This document shows, one piece after another, positions 9,056 through 17,169 of a stretch of 22,051 nt of DNA (positions within the stretch are counted from its first letter, which is position 1; every line of letters starts with the position of its first letter). Source of the stretch: a bacterium (GTDB taxonomy: Bacteria > Arandabacterota > Arandabacteria > Arandabacterales > Arandabacteraceae); contig JALGWB010000007.1 in NCBI GenBank assembly GCA_025774405.1, positions 1 through 22,051 on the forward strand, given 5' to 3'. The notes under the pieces were generated by a model. It was not told the DNA's origin, did not search any database, and saw only the letters and a program-made list of their open reading frames with translations. Made by a program: the position numbers and the translations under genes.

Positions 9056-10013
9056 GCCCGGTGCCTCGCTCAAAAGCCCTCCTTGCTTTCTCTATTGCTT
9101 CAAGCTCTTCCTGATCAGGTGTGACCCCGGCCTGCTCGAGATGCATGATGAACTCCTTCAGAAACAATCCACTTTCAATCTCATCTAGTATCGTCCGCAT
9201 CTTCCTCTTGACCCCCTCGTCAATCAAACGCCTGCCCCTTGTCATGCCCCCAAAATGGGCTGTCGACGAGATGTGGTCGCCGAGGTGCTTCAGACCAATC
9301 CCGGCAATAAGCGAAGCCATATACTCGACTTCCGCAATGCATTCGATATAGGCAACCTCTGGACGATAGCCTTTGTCAGTCAATACCTTGAAAGCAGCCT
9401 TCATCAGCTCGACCAGCCCACCTGCAAGAACACACTGTTCCCCAAAAAGATCAGCGATTGCTTCCTCAGCAAAGGTTGTTTCAACAATGCCAGCCCTTCC
9501 ACAACCAATCGCGCGGGCATAATCCTTTGCAGTCACCATCGACTCGGCATCCGAAGCCGCAACAAGCGCAGGGATACCATCACCTTCAACGTATCGCCTT
9601 CGCAACAGCTCTCCGGGGCCCTTTGGTGCCACAAGGAAAAAATGGCATCCCTCCGGCAGGTTGACCAGCCTGAAATGGACACTGAAGCCAGCGGCAAAGC
9701 CCAATTTGGCATCTGATGACAAATTCGGTATTATCTTGTCCCTGCAGATCTCACGGTGAGCTTCATCCGGGATGAGCAGCATGACCACATCCGATTCGGT
9801 CACGACCTCCTCGACCGAACCAGTCTCGAAGCCATCGGATTGAGCCCGCTCCAGTGACCGACCTGGGCGCACTCCGATCAGTGGCGACAGACCACTGTCA
9901 CGCAGATTAAGAGCATGTGCTCTACCCTGGGAGCCGTAGCCGATTACGCCAATCCTCTTGCCTTTCAGGCTACTGAATTGCTCTTCAGGCAACTGGAAGG
10001 AACTCTCCCTCAA
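9042..10013 (-). CDS. Divergent ketol-acid reductoisomerase-like protein
   Basis: A 323-residue class I KARI (IlvC) homologue by fold and length (usual about 330). IlvC reduces and isomerises acetolactate in branched-chain amino acid synthesis. Seen: the Rossmann motif GYGSQGRAHALNLRDSG (25-41), the NADPH-type loop VRPGRS (48-53), PKGPG with Lys131, and five metal-ligand positions DLFGE (Asp188, Glu192), AYIECIAE (Glu224, Glu228) and Ser249. Differences: the usual FAHGF reads FAAGF, so the histidine considered catalytic is Ala108; PKGPGH reads PKGPGE; and the C-terminal motif runs AHFGGMTRG instead of AEYGDYVTG. It may therefore act on another substrate or be a weak enzyme. No ilvB/ilvN is nearby; neighbours are thioredoxin and a Mo-hydroxylase. 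The start is TTG 10013, overlapping the thioredoxin stop as TTGA; no better in-frame start precedes the Rossmann motif. A symbol is withheld because function is in doubt. Confidence 0.85.
   Translation of the reverse strand: MRESSFQLPEEQFSSLKGKRIGVIGYGSQGRAHALNLRDSGLSPLIGVRPGRSLERAQSDGFETGSVEEVVTESDVVMLLIPDEAHREICRDKIIPNLSSDAKLGFAAGFSVHFRLVNLPEGCHFFLVAPKGPGELLRRRYVEGDGIPALVAASDAESMVTAKDYARAIGCGRAGIVETTFAEEAIADLFGEQCVLAGGLVELMKAAFKVLTDKGYRPEVAYIECIAEVEYMASLIAGIGLKHLGDHISSTAHFGGMTRGRRLIDEGVKRKMRTILDEIESGLFLKEFIMHLEQAGVTPDQEELEAIEKARRAFERGTGHEDT
9077..9084 (-). promoter_or_regulatory. Shine-Dalgarno inside the IlvC-like gene for the Mo-hydroxylase
   Basis: On the minus strand this reads AAGGAGGG. 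It lies within the last codons of the IlvC-like gene, four bases from TTG 9073 (measured from GGAGG) and 22 from ATG 9055. It argues for coupled translation and leaves the true start unsettled, since the ATG has its own weaker GAGG at 9064-9067. Confidence 0.55.
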
Positions 10014-10339
10014 CTGATAGCTGCTTCGATCTCTTTCTCAATCTCGGCTCTTGGACGTACCCCCACCAGCCTGCTAATGGGCTTCCCCGCTTTGAAGATT
10101 ATTAGAGTGGGAATCGACCTTATCTCAAAAGAAGCGGCAGTCATCGGACATTCATCGACATTCACCTTATATACGGATAGCTTATCCTTGTAAGCTTCTG
10201 CTATCTCTTCAAGAACTGGACCAATTATTCTGCATGGTGCACACCATGGTGCCCAAAAATCGACAATAGCCGGCTTCTCTCCATTGATCACCTTGGCTTC
10301 AAAGTCTGCATCGCAGACATGAACGGGCTTGCCTTCCAT
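10010..10339 (-). CDS. trxA: Thioredoxin
   Basis: A 109-residue single-domain thioredoxin, the cytoplasmic disulfide reductase. The active site reads WCAPC (residues 32-36) rather than the usual WCGPC; the Ala variant occurs in natural thioredoxins and may shift the redox potential slightly. Also seen are the buried Asp27 in IVDFWAPWC, the cis-proline Pro77 in SIPTLIIF, and the C-terminal GVRPRAEIEKEI helix. There is no signal peptide. The ATG at 10339 has AAAGGAGAGG just upstream. It follows the lipoprotein gene by 18 bases, and its stop overlaps the TTG start of the IlvC-like gene, so it is in one transcription unit with them. It could be a general thioredoxin or a dedicated reductant for its neighbours; the sequence does not say which. 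Confidence 0.93.
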   Translation of the reverse strand: MEGKPVHVCDADFEAKVINGEKPAIVDFWAPWCAPCRIIGPVLEEIAEAYKDKLSVYKVNVDECPMTAASFEIRSIPTLIIFKAGKPISRLVGVRPRAEIEKEIEAAIS

Positions 10340-10357
10340 CTGCCTCTCCTTTGGCTT

Positions 10358-11125
10358 CTATTGGACGAACTCGAACTTGCAAACGAATTCAGGTGTGGTA
10401 TTCATTGCGCGATCCCTCACCTTACACCTGAATGTAAACTCTCCCTTGCCTGCATACGCCTGTCCATCTATCGAATGCGTTAGAACTCGATTTCCCGGTG
10501 ACCACTCAGGTTCTGACTCAATCGTGCGGAAACCAGAACCACGCGGACCTGCCAGCCTGTACCAGAACTCAAGAGAGTCAACTGGCGTTGCGGACCTTGG
10601 ACTCCTGGCTATATCGTGGGCGAAGATCTCAATCCTCAGATCATACTGCTGGGGTGAAATCTTCGCTGGTGGGCATGTAACCTCGTCAATAATCGGCGGC
10701 AAGTTGTCAAATCTAACAATGAACGTGCTCTGAGCGGTGCTGTCAGCACCACGTGGATCCACAATCCTTACAGAGAAGGTGAAGTTTGTGTCAGGCAGAT
10801 CAAGGATCTCGTAACGCCGTTCATACACACGCTGCCACCCCTCAGGGTGTCTGAAGACCATGAGTGAACCCGAAAGTGCATCCACCCACTCAACGAAGCT
10901 TGGATCGAGCCTAACAAACATCTTACCCATTCCAAGATCATCATCGAAGTCGCTCGCCATCCATTCAAACTCGACCGAGTTCTGGAATATCACTTGACCA
11001 TTTTCAGGACCAGCTATGAACCACACATTGGGCTTGAGATTCTTGCCTGAACCAAGCTCTTCAATGCAGCCCCAAACGACTGCACCTGCAATCACCAAGG
11101 TCAGCAAAAGTTTTAGCCTTCTCAC
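10358..11125 (-). CDS. Putative lipoprotein with Ig/fibronectin-like repeats
   Basis: A 255-residue exported protein I do not recognise by family. The N-terminus has two Arg and a Lys, then a hydrophobic stretch (LLLTLVIAGAVV) ending at VVWGC, a plausible though imperfect lipobox with Trp at -2, so Cys20 would be lipidated. The mature part looks beta-rich: two units about 90 residues long, each with features of Ig/FN3-like domains (FEWMASDFDDDLG and later RIVDPRGADSTAQ; then NLPPIIDEVTCPP and KVRDRAMNT near the end). No catalytic motif is seen. The start is GTG 11125, with GGAGG seven bases upstream; the in-frame ATG at 11155 lies at or before the predicted transcription start. It is the first gene after a strong promoter and sits 18 bases before thioredoxin. 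It may be a surface or envelope binding protein. Confidence 0.72.
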   Translation of the reverse strand: MRRLKLLLTLVIAGAVVWGCIEELGSGKNLKPNVWFIAGPENGQVIFQNSVEFEWMASDFDDDLGMGKMFVRLDPSFVEWVDALSGSLMVFRHPEGWQRVYERRYEILDLPDTNFTFSVRIVDPRGADSTAQSTFIVRFDNLPPIIDEVTCPPAKISPQQYDLRIEIFAHDIARSPRSATPVDSLEFWYRLAGPRGSGFRTIESEPEWSPGNRVLTHSIDGQAYAGKGEFTFRCKVRDRAMNTTPEFVCKFEFVQ

Positions 11126-11128
11126 AAT

Positions 11129-11137
11129 CTCCCCTCC
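11129..11137 (-). promoter_or_regulatory. Ribosome binding site fixing a GTG start
   Basis: The minus strand reads GGAGGGGAG here, with GGAGG seven bases before GTG 11125. This decides in favour of GTG over the upstream in-frame ATG at 11155. Confidence 0.7.
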
Positions 11138-11157
11138 CTCGTGGATTTTCCTCATAC

Positions 11158-11187
11158 ACTATAATCAGATGGATAAGCCAATGTCAA
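11158..11187 (-). promoter_or_regulatory. Sigma-70-type promoter for lipoprotein-trx-IlvC-like-Mo-hydroxylase unit
   Basis: The minus strand reads TTGACA (11187-11182), an 18-base spacer, then TATAGT (11163-11158): 6/6 and 5/6 matches to consensus. The -35 box overlaps the stop codon of the CCA-adding gene. Transcription would start near 11151, about 26 bases before the GTG start of the lipoprotein. It gives the lower half of the long gene cluster its own transcription. Confidence 0.72.
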
Positions 11188-12563
11188 TATGATTGCTTGG
11201 ATCGCCTCCTTTGCCAATTTCTCAGAAGCCTCAAACACTCATCTCTCCTCAGAGGACGCCCACGCCTTTCCACAAGACGATAGAGGAACTGCTTAGCCTC
11301 ACCAACCAGAGGGCCCTCAGCGATACCAAGTATCCTCATAATCTCACGACCATCGACAGGAAGCTTGACCATATCCGGGAGCTCATTTCCAACCGCCTTG
11401 ACTCGTTCACGAAGCTCAGCTATGCTGGCAGTCAGATGGCCTGCTGGAGCCTGGGCTCTGCGATCTGCTTCAAGTAAGGCGAGCATATCGTCGAGGTGCT
11501 CACCCATTTTTCGGACAAATCTTCTTACAGCCCTATCGCTCCAGGCCGAAGAGTAGTTAACCATGTGATTCGCAGCAAGAAACGCTACCTTTGTGATGAT
11601 GCGTTTTGGGAAGCGCAATCTTGCCAGCACTTCTGTGGCAATTCGAGCCGAAATGTCCTGATGACCATAGTAAACATTTCTATCATCCAAAATCCTACAT
11701 GTCTCCACTTTGCCAGCATCATGCAGCAGCGCACTCAATCGCAATGCGATATCACGCGGCACATACGAAACTGTGCGTACCGTGTGCTCGAATAGATCAT
11801 ATGCATGATGAGGACTGCGCTGGCGAAAGCCAGCCATCCTGTCAATTTCAGGTAAAATCATTCTGAGCAATCCAACCCGCTGCATAAGCTTGAGAGCGGA
11901 TCGCGCACTCCTGGAAATCAGAATCTTCTCAAGCTCGCCTCCTATTCGCTCACCGGCTGGTTTGGATATGAGATAAGCGATGCGGGCAATCTGACTCTCA
12001 AGACCACGCTCCAATCTCAGGCCTAGCATGGCTTGGAATCGCACAGCTCTCATGAGCCTCACTGGATCCGACCAGAATGTGAAAACCGCCTCCGAAGGCG
12101 TTGCAAGCACTCGTCGCTCGAGATCCCGTATGCCCCGTCCTGTCGGATCTATCAGGGTGGGACTGGATCCTCGAGCGAAATCCATAAGATCGATAAAGAT
12201 ACAATTGACTGTGAAGTCCCTCCGCTCCGCATCCTCTCTCAGAGCACCGCGCAGTGGAGCTATCTCAACCTGAATCCGGTTGCAGGCGAGATGATACGTA
12301 CCAAACCTGGCAAACCTCACTGGATGTGAGAATCCAAATTCACGATGCAGCCATTCAGCGAGTTCGCCTGCACTGTAGTCCCGAACCACCAGATCCATAT
12401 CAACGGGTGAAAGCCCGAGCAGCAGATCTCGAATGTAACCACCTACCAGGTATCCCTGTCCACCAAGTCCTTTCAATCTTTGACCGACCGATCTTAGCAG
12501 GTCCCGGTCAAAGGTTCGAAAACTCTCAACACGGATAGAACCTCTGGTAAGCGTCTCTTTCAT
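11184..12563 (-). CDS. cca: CCA tRNA nucleotidyltransferase / poly(A) polymerase family with HD domain
   Basis: A 459-residue class II nucleotidyltransferase that adds CCA (or part of it) to tRNA 3' ends, or in some lineages A-tails. Seen: the nucleotidyltransferase signature GGYIRDLLLG (41-50) and the two metal-binding aspartates in VDMDLVV (Asp55, Asp57), RRDFTVNCIFID (114-125), the neck-type motif DPVRLMRAVRFQ (166-177), and an HD phosphohydrolase-like domain with HHAYDLFEH and LLHDAGK (His281-Asp282). The C-terminus is Arg-rich, fitting tRNA binding. CCA, CC, A-adding and poly(A) activities cannot be told apart from these motifs; the one tRNA in the window already encodes CCA, which would make this a repair activity. 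ATG 12563 overlaps the previous stop as ATGA, so translation is coupled to the PP-loop gene. Confidence 0.9.
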   Translation of the reverse strand: MKETLTRGSIRVESFRTFDRDLLRSVGQRLKGLGGQGYLVGGYIRDLLLGLSPVDMDLVVRDYSAGELAEWLHREFGFSHPVRFARFGTYHLACNRIQVEIAPLRGALREDAERRDFTVNCIFIDLMDFARGSSPTLIDPTGRGIRDLERRVLATPSEAVFTFWSDPVRLMRAVRFQAMLGLRLERGLESQIARIAYLISKPAGERIGGELEKILISRSARSALKLMQRVGLLRMILPEIDRMAGFRQRSPHHAYDLFEHTVRTVSYVPRDIALRLSALLHDAGKVETCRILDDRNVYYGHQDISARIATEVLARLRFPKRIITKVAFLAANHMVNYSSAWSDRAVRRFVRKMGEHLDDMLALLEADRRAQAPAGHLTASIAELRERVKAVGNELPDMVKLPVDGREIMRILGIAEGPLVGEAKQFLYRLVERRGRPLRRDECLRLLRNWQRRRSKQSY

Positions 12564-13561
12564 ATCACAAGCTCACTGACTCGATCTTCAGGCAACGGCG
12601 TTGTGATCAATTCACATGACGTCTGCGATGTCCTCACCTCGATCCTAACACTCTGATCCATAGAAGCATCGCTATAACGCGCAACTATGGCTGCAGCCAG
12701 TCGAACCTCATCTTGAGCATGCCTGCCTGCAAGAATAGCAGTTGGTCCTGGGACATCTGAGGTGCGGAGCAAGCACTCTTCAGGCTCGACCACTCTGGCA
12801 AGAAGGCCATTTTCCTTCTCATTCCGTCCAACTATGAGCTTCGACTTACCTGGCAATCTGAGATGCCTGCCAATAGCCAGTCGCCTAAGCTCCGGCAAGC
12901 CAAGCGAATTGTGATCGATCAAATCCCTCACACGCTTGGCAAATGCGGGATCAGTAAAGAGGCATCCCCCGGCTGGGGAGGCAAAGTTCTTAAGATTCTT
13001 GCTCCGGGCTATTGCCAGAATCTCCTTTCGCGATCTACCCTTGATTCCCAGGAGCTTGCTCCGGTCAACAACACCTTCCATCTCTGTAACAGTTGGTTCA
13101 AGCAAAAGAGCTGAAAGCGGTCTCAACAAGTAGCCTTCCAGGCCACTCTCTCGCTCTATGAGCTTCAGTGCATCGGCTCTTTGAGACATAGGTCTTTGTC
13201 CTAACACCTCACCTGTAGCAACAAACCTCGCATTTTCCTCCTGCATGAGGCACCTGGCTGTTCGGAGCATGTAAATGTGACAATCTATGCACGGATTGAC
13301 TTGACTTCCATAGCCATGGGGAGGATTACGCAGGATCCTGACATATTCATCGTCCATTGTCTTCACACGGAGCTCTATGCCTATCTCAACAGCAATCCTT
13401 GATGCACCTGTCTCGCTATTGATTTTGAACACCTCTTCAAACGGGAGGACGAAATTCAAGCCAATCACTTCGATCCCCTGCTCCTTAAGAAGTAAAGCTG
13501 CCACCGAGCTATCCACGCCCCCCGAGATTAGACATATAGCTCTTGCTCCACCTTTCGCCAT
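12560..13561 (-). CDS. MnmA-like PP-loop tRNA sulfurtransferase family protein
   Basis: A 333-residue ATP-pyrophosphatase of the MnmA/ThiI-like group. The PP-loop SGGVDSSV (13-20) binds ATP. NPCIDCH (Cys91, Cys94) and SPAGGCLFTDP (Cys200) match the positions of the two catalytic cysteines of MnmA-type tRNA 2-thiouridylases. The middle block with GEVLGQRPMSQR, LRPLSALLLEP and GRSRKE is typical of a subfamily often annotated as a 5-methylaminomethyl-2-thiouridylate enzyme. The C-terminal part (GKSKLIVGRNEKEN, 238-251) resembles the NFACT-R RNA-binding fold. It probably thiolates or otherwise modifies tRNA, but the target base is not known, so no symbol is given. The ATG at 13561 has GAGG seven bases upstream; that site contains the stop of the aldo/keto reductase gene. 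It is coupled by ATGA overlap to the CCA-adding gene. Confidence 0.85.
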   Translation of the reverse strand: MAKGGARAICLISGGVDSSVAALLLKEQGIEVIGLNFVLPFEEVFKINSETGASRIAVEIGIELRVKTMDDEYVRILRNPPHGYGSQVNPCIDCHIYMLRTARCLMQEENARFVATGEVLGQRPMSQRADALKLIERESGLEGYLLRPLSALLLEPTVTEMEGVVDRSKLLGIKGRSRKEILAIARSKNLKNFASPAGGCLFTDPAFAKRVRDLIDHNSLGLPELRRLAIGRHLRLPGKSKLIVGRNEKENGLLARVVEPEECLLRTSDVPGPTAILAGRHAQDEVRLAAAIVARYSDASMDQSVRIEVRTSQTSCELITTPLPEDRVSELVI

Positions 13562-13565
13562 GATG

Positions 13566-14588
13566 TTACCTCAGAACTTCTGAGAGAATCGAAGAAGCCC
13601 TGGAAATGAGATCCCTGACCGGCAGATCGAAGGGACACTTCTCCTCACACCTCCCGCATTTTTCACAGTCCTCAACCTTGGCAAGCAGATCTCTATAGGC
13701 ATCGGTTCGCATCATTTCATCACCAATGCGCTTCCTGATGTTTTCGATGTGAAGTGCAAAAGAGATGGGGATATTCTGTGGACATGGTTGGCAATAATCA
13801 CATCTCCTACAGTAATGCTTGCCTATGCTAGACCGCAGCTCCTCTATGCATTTCCAATCCTGGGCAGAAAGCTCACACGGTCGACCTGCAACCTCAACAT
13901 TGAGCCTGACTTCCTCTTCGTCAGCCATCCCGGCAATGGCAACCACTCCAGGCTGCGCAAGGGCGAATTTCAATCCGAGCTCGTAGTCTTCAATACAGCC
14001 TCCGGCGAGCGGCTTCATAGCTATAATACCAACGTCATGGTCAAGAGCTGACGGGATAATATCATCACTCGCTTCAGGTTCAAGCAGGTTGAAAAGAATT
14101 TGAATAGTATCAAATTTAGCCGAATCAATCGCCCTGCGAATTATCTGAAGATTGTGACTGGTGATGCCGATGAATCCCAACCTACCCTGGGACCTTAAAC
14201 TTTCAAGCGCTTGATAGGCACCGTCTGATGCCATCGCCTTTTCATACTCTTCCATCGTGTTCACGCAATGAAGCTGATAAATCTCTATATGGTCAAGCCC
14301 GAGATTCTCCAGGCTCTTGGCAAAATCCGCAAGCATACCTTCACCATCACGCCTCGGGGACTTTGAGGCAACCACCGGTCTTGCTCCGATACCTTTGAGG
14401 GCAGATCCAATTTTCTGTTCACTATCGCCGTAACCCCTCGCTGTATCTATGAAATCCACGCCTAGATCGATGGCTGCCCTGATTGCCCTGTGTGCAATCT
14501 CACGCTCAACCCGCATAATTGGGATTCCACCGAATCCGAGAAGTGACACATCAAGATTGGTCCTTCCCAATCTCCGTTTGGCAAGCAT
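13566..14588 (-). CDS. Aldo/keto reductase with two C-terminal 4Fe-4S motifs
   Basis: A 340-residue protein. Residues 1-235 form the (beta/alpha)8 aldo/keto reductase barrel with the NADPH-dependent tetrad Asp48 (DTARGYGDSE), Tyr53, Lys76 (ASKSPRR) and His107 (IYQLHC). The C-terminal extension carries cysteines 260, 263, 266, 269 in CRRCDYCQPCPQNIPI and 308, 311, 314, 318 in CEKCGRCEEKCP, fitting two 4Fe-4S clusters. This fusion is a known family in anaerobes, and the clusters suggest electron transfer between a ferredoxin-like path and the nicotinamide. The substrate is unknown. ATG 14588 has AGGGG seven bases upstream. It stands first in the minus-strand cluster, four bases before the PP-loop gene. 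No clear promoter stands out ahead of it; TATAAG near 14640 lacks a good -35. Confidence 0.9.
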   Translation of the reverse strand: MLAKRRLGRTNLDVSLLGFGGIPIMRVEREIAHRAIRAAIDLGVDFIDTARGYGDSEQKIGSALKGIGARPVVASKSPRRDGEGMLADFAKSLENLGLDHIEIYQLHCVNTMEEYEKAMASDGAYQALESLRSQGRLGFIGITSHNLQIIRRAIDSAKFDTIQILFNLLEPEASDDIIPSALDHDVGIIAMKPLAGGCIEDYELGLKFALAQPGVVAIAGMADEEEVRLNVEVAGRPCELSAQDWKCIEELRSSIGKHYCRRCDYCQPCPQNIPISFALHIENIRKRIGDEMMRTDAYRDLLAKVEDCEKCGRCEEKCPFDLPVRDLISRASSILSEVLR

Positions 14589-14732
14589 GATTCAACCCCT
14601 GTTCTATCCTGCAACGTCTGACAAGGATAACCCCCGACTTATAGAATACACAATGTCATAATAAAATGCACTGCTTCCGGACTGGAGGCCATATTCTGGA
14701 CAACTCCCTACGACTTATCCTCGCAACATAGA

Positions 14733-14767
14733 GGGATGCGGAAGCGCAAGAAGCACTTCCGCATCCC
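14733..14767 (-). terminator. 15-bp hairpin after the subtilase gene
   Basis: On the minus strand, GGGATGCGGAAGTGC pairs with GCGCTTCCGCATCCC (one U-G wobble) around a five-base loop TTCTT. It lies 20 bases after the subtilase stop and is the obvious transcript end. The following bases are only mildly T-rich (TCTATGTTG), so it is either a weak intrinsic terminator or an RNA 3'-end stabiliser. Confidence 0.6.
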
Positions 14768-14787
14768 CACTCGTAGCTCCTGATAAG

Positions 14788-17163
14788 TTATCTCATCAGG
14801 ATGAACTTGTTCGTCGTCACATGCCCCCCGCTTATAGCCCGATAGAAATAGATACCATTGGGTAAGGTCTCACCAGCTTCATCTTTCCCATCCCATCTGA
14901 TGGTCACCTGTCCTGAGCTAACCATAGTGTCCATGAGTGTACGTATCTTTCGACCCATCACATTGTAGATTACGAAGGACACATGACAATAGCTCGGGAC
15001 ACTGAGGACAAATGCGGGCTCGTTGGGTAACTTCTCCACGGCAATTGCCCCGCCCACTGCAGGTGAAAGCATGGTTCCACCTGCATAGATTGCATCCGAG
15101 ATCTCACTCAAATCGCTGCGGAAGGCATAACCTGACTTGACCACATCGTCAATGTAGTAGTACCACCAACCTACAGGGTTCTTCAGCTTGTCTGAATTGC
15201 ACGAGCCTGTCCCCTTACGCTTTGTATTGAAAACGTCACTGTCCTGGGTAAGTCCATCCCAGTGGCTGTGAACTGAAGCTCTGGCAACTGGATTGTTATC
15301 CTGGTCAAGGACAAGCACCGTTGCCTGGGCATAGGTACTCTTTCCTTTGGTCACAAGCTTCAGATCAATGCTGCTTACCCAGACATAAGGACCAGCAGCT
15401 TCCTCGATAGTGAAGTAGCCATCAGACACGTCCAGGCCTCTGTTGCCTGCTCCGTCGTAGGCCAAAATCCTTACCAGGCAATTACTGGACGGTGTATTCG
15501 GAACTGTCCAATCATATGAGCCTGGATTGCCTGTCAGGCTATCGATGAAAGTATACGTTGCACCTCCATCGTAGGAGTAGTAGATGCTCGTCCCGACAAC
15601 GGAACGGTCGTCACTGGCGTCCCAGCGGATGGTATAGGTCGTGCCAACCGTCAGAGTTTCTCCACCGTTGGGAGCTACCACTGTGACTGTGGGTGGTGTA
15701 GTATCAGGTGCCATAACTGCGAGTACAGCCTGGTAAGCATCGATCACTCCCCAACCATAGGTATTGTCTTCACCAGCTGTACCGAGGTCACGCGCTGTAT
15801 CCATTAGAATCTGCTTGATTGTCTGAACATCGGCATTGGGATTGGCTTGCCTCATGAGCGCCACGACACCTGAAACATGAGGACCCGCCATTGAGGTTCC
15901 ACTCATACGGGTGTAGCTGCCACCCGGATAAGACGAATAGACGTCAACCCCTGGAGCGGAAACCTCGGGTTTGATGCTCACACCATCACAGTCAGAGGGA
16001 CCGCGACTGCTGAAGTAAGCAATAGGATATGGCCAGCCATAGTTTTCGCAATCCACGGCTCCCACCGAGAAATTGACCGTTGGTGTCTTGCAGATTGTTG
16101 CAGGCGACCGAAGTGTTTGAGCTGATGGACCCTCATTGCCTGCACTGAAGACCACAACGACACCTGCAGCTTCGCAGTTCTCGATAGCCTCCTGCCAGCG
16201 GTAATCGCAGTCCTGATAATCATATCCAAAGCGTGAGTCAATGCCCCAGGAGTTCTGAAGGACATCTGGCACATCATCAGTTGTCTCAGGGTTACCGTCG
16301 GGATCCACAAACCACTGGAAAGCACCCAAGACGTCATTGTCAAACTCAGGTCCGACACTCTGGTTGATTGAATTGTCTGCAATCCAGAGAGCATCGAAGG
16401 CAACTCCAATTGTGTCACCGGTTGCGTGATCAGCACCACAGATCGTTCCCATGGTATGTGTGCCATGCCCATGTGTATCAGCTGGAAAAGTCGTTCCAGT
16501 CCCTAAGGCATCGCGCCAGCATTCATTCCAAGGATGCCAGTTGCCCCGCCATCTTGAACTCAAAGCCGGATGGGATCCGTCTACTCCTGTATCAAGATTC
16601 GCAACAAGCGTCCCTGCACCCGTAATTCCAAGCTCATACCAAACCCTATCAGCATTGATAGCTTTCAGGCTGTTCGTTACACCTATGCCGGCTGTGGGTG
16701 AGCCAAGATAGGGTTTTCGAGCTTCCTCAATTAGCGTGGCTCTGAAATTCGGTTCAATCGCCTCAACATCGGCCCGCTTTGCGATCTGTTCCAGCTCAGC
16801 CTTGGTCGCCGAAACAACAATCATGTTGGTAATCCAGTAAGGGGTGTAGCCTTTGACGGTACCGACATTATGCTTGGCCTCGAGGTAATTAATCAGATCG
16901 GGCTGGGATCTCTCCGCTGCTCGCCTGAGTACCTCGATGACCCTTGCGTGTCTGACAGCCAGAGATGCACACTCGGAATGAAGTTGCCGATCAAGCTCTC
17001 TTATGTTGGGGCGATCTCTCAAGTAAACGATTGCTGAGACAAAATCGTCATCATCAAGCCTGGAAAGATAGCTCGCAAATTTGGGCTCAATCTGACCAGC
17101 CATGAGTATCTGCCCAAGAACGAGAATAACCACGGCAATCAGAACAGCCTTGCAAAGATTCAT
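14788..17163 (-). CDS. Secreted subtilisin-like serine protease with FlgD-Ig/type-A sorting-like C-terminus
   Basis: A 791-residue exported S8 protease, similar in layout to bacillopeptidase F. Signal peptide residues 1-23 (LIAVVILVLGQILMAG); inhibitor_I9-type propeptide about 28-142; catalytic domain about 165-490 with Asp191 (NLDTGVDGSHP), His233 (HGHGTHTMGT), oxyanion Asn343 (SAGNEG) and Ser424 (SGTSMAGPHVSG). Then an Ig-like module (about 493-588, starting PPTVTVVAPNGGE), an unrecognised beta-rich segment (595-705), and a final about 80-residue FlgD-Ig-like domain with NVMGRKIRTL, WDGKDEAGE and LPNGIYFYR, ending in KFILMR. Such ends act as type IX sorting signals in Bacteroidetes and are common on exported proteins of FCB-type candidate phyla; no secretion genes are present here to confirm it. 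The start is the second of two close ATGs (17163), because AGGGGAGGG sits six bases before it and abuts the first. Confidence 0.93.
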   Translation of the reverse strand: MNLCKAVLIAVVILVLGQILMAGQIEPKFASYLSRLDDDDFVSAIVYLRDRPNIRELDRQLHSECASLAVRHARVIEVLRRAAERSQPDLINYLEAKHNVGTVKGYTPYWITNMIVVSATKAELEQIAKRADVEAIEPNFRATLIEEARKPYLGSPTAGIGVTNSLKAINADRVWYELGITGAGTLVANLDTGVDGSHPALSSRWRGNWHPWNECWRDALGTGTTFPADTHGHGTHTMGTICGADHATGDTIGVAFDALWIADNSINQSVGPEFDNDVLGAFQWFVDPDGNPETTDDVPDVLQNSWGIDSRFGYDYQDCDYRWQEAIENCEAAGVVVVFSAGNEGPSAQTLRSPATICKTPTVNFSVGAVDCENYGWPYPIAYFSSRGPSDCDGVSIKPEVSAPGVDVYSSYPGGSYTRMSGTSMAGPHVSGVVALMRQANPNADVQTIKQILMDTARDLGTAGEDNTYGWGVIDAYQAVLAVMAPDTTPPTVTVVAPNGGETLTVGTTYTIRWDASDDRSVVGTSIYYSYDGGATYTFIDSLTGNPGSYDWTVPNTPSSNCLVRILAYDGAGNRGLDVSDGYFTIEEAAGPYVWVSSIDLKLVTKGKSTYAQATVLVLDQDNNPVARASVHSHWDGLTQDSDVFNTKRKGTGSCNSDKLKNPVGWWYYYIDDVVKSGYAFRSDLSEISDAIYAGGTMLSPAVGGAIAVEKLPNEPAFVLSVPSYCHVSFVIYNVMGRKIRTLMDTMVSSGQVTIRWDGKDEAGETLPNGIYFYRAISGGHVTTNKFILMR

Positions 17164-17169
17164 GACCAT

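Noticed and set aside
11126..11155. ATG 11155 as start of the lipoprotein
   Set aside because: It lies at the predicted transcription start and would put ten extra residues ahead of the signal peptide; GTG 11125 has GGAGG at the right distance.
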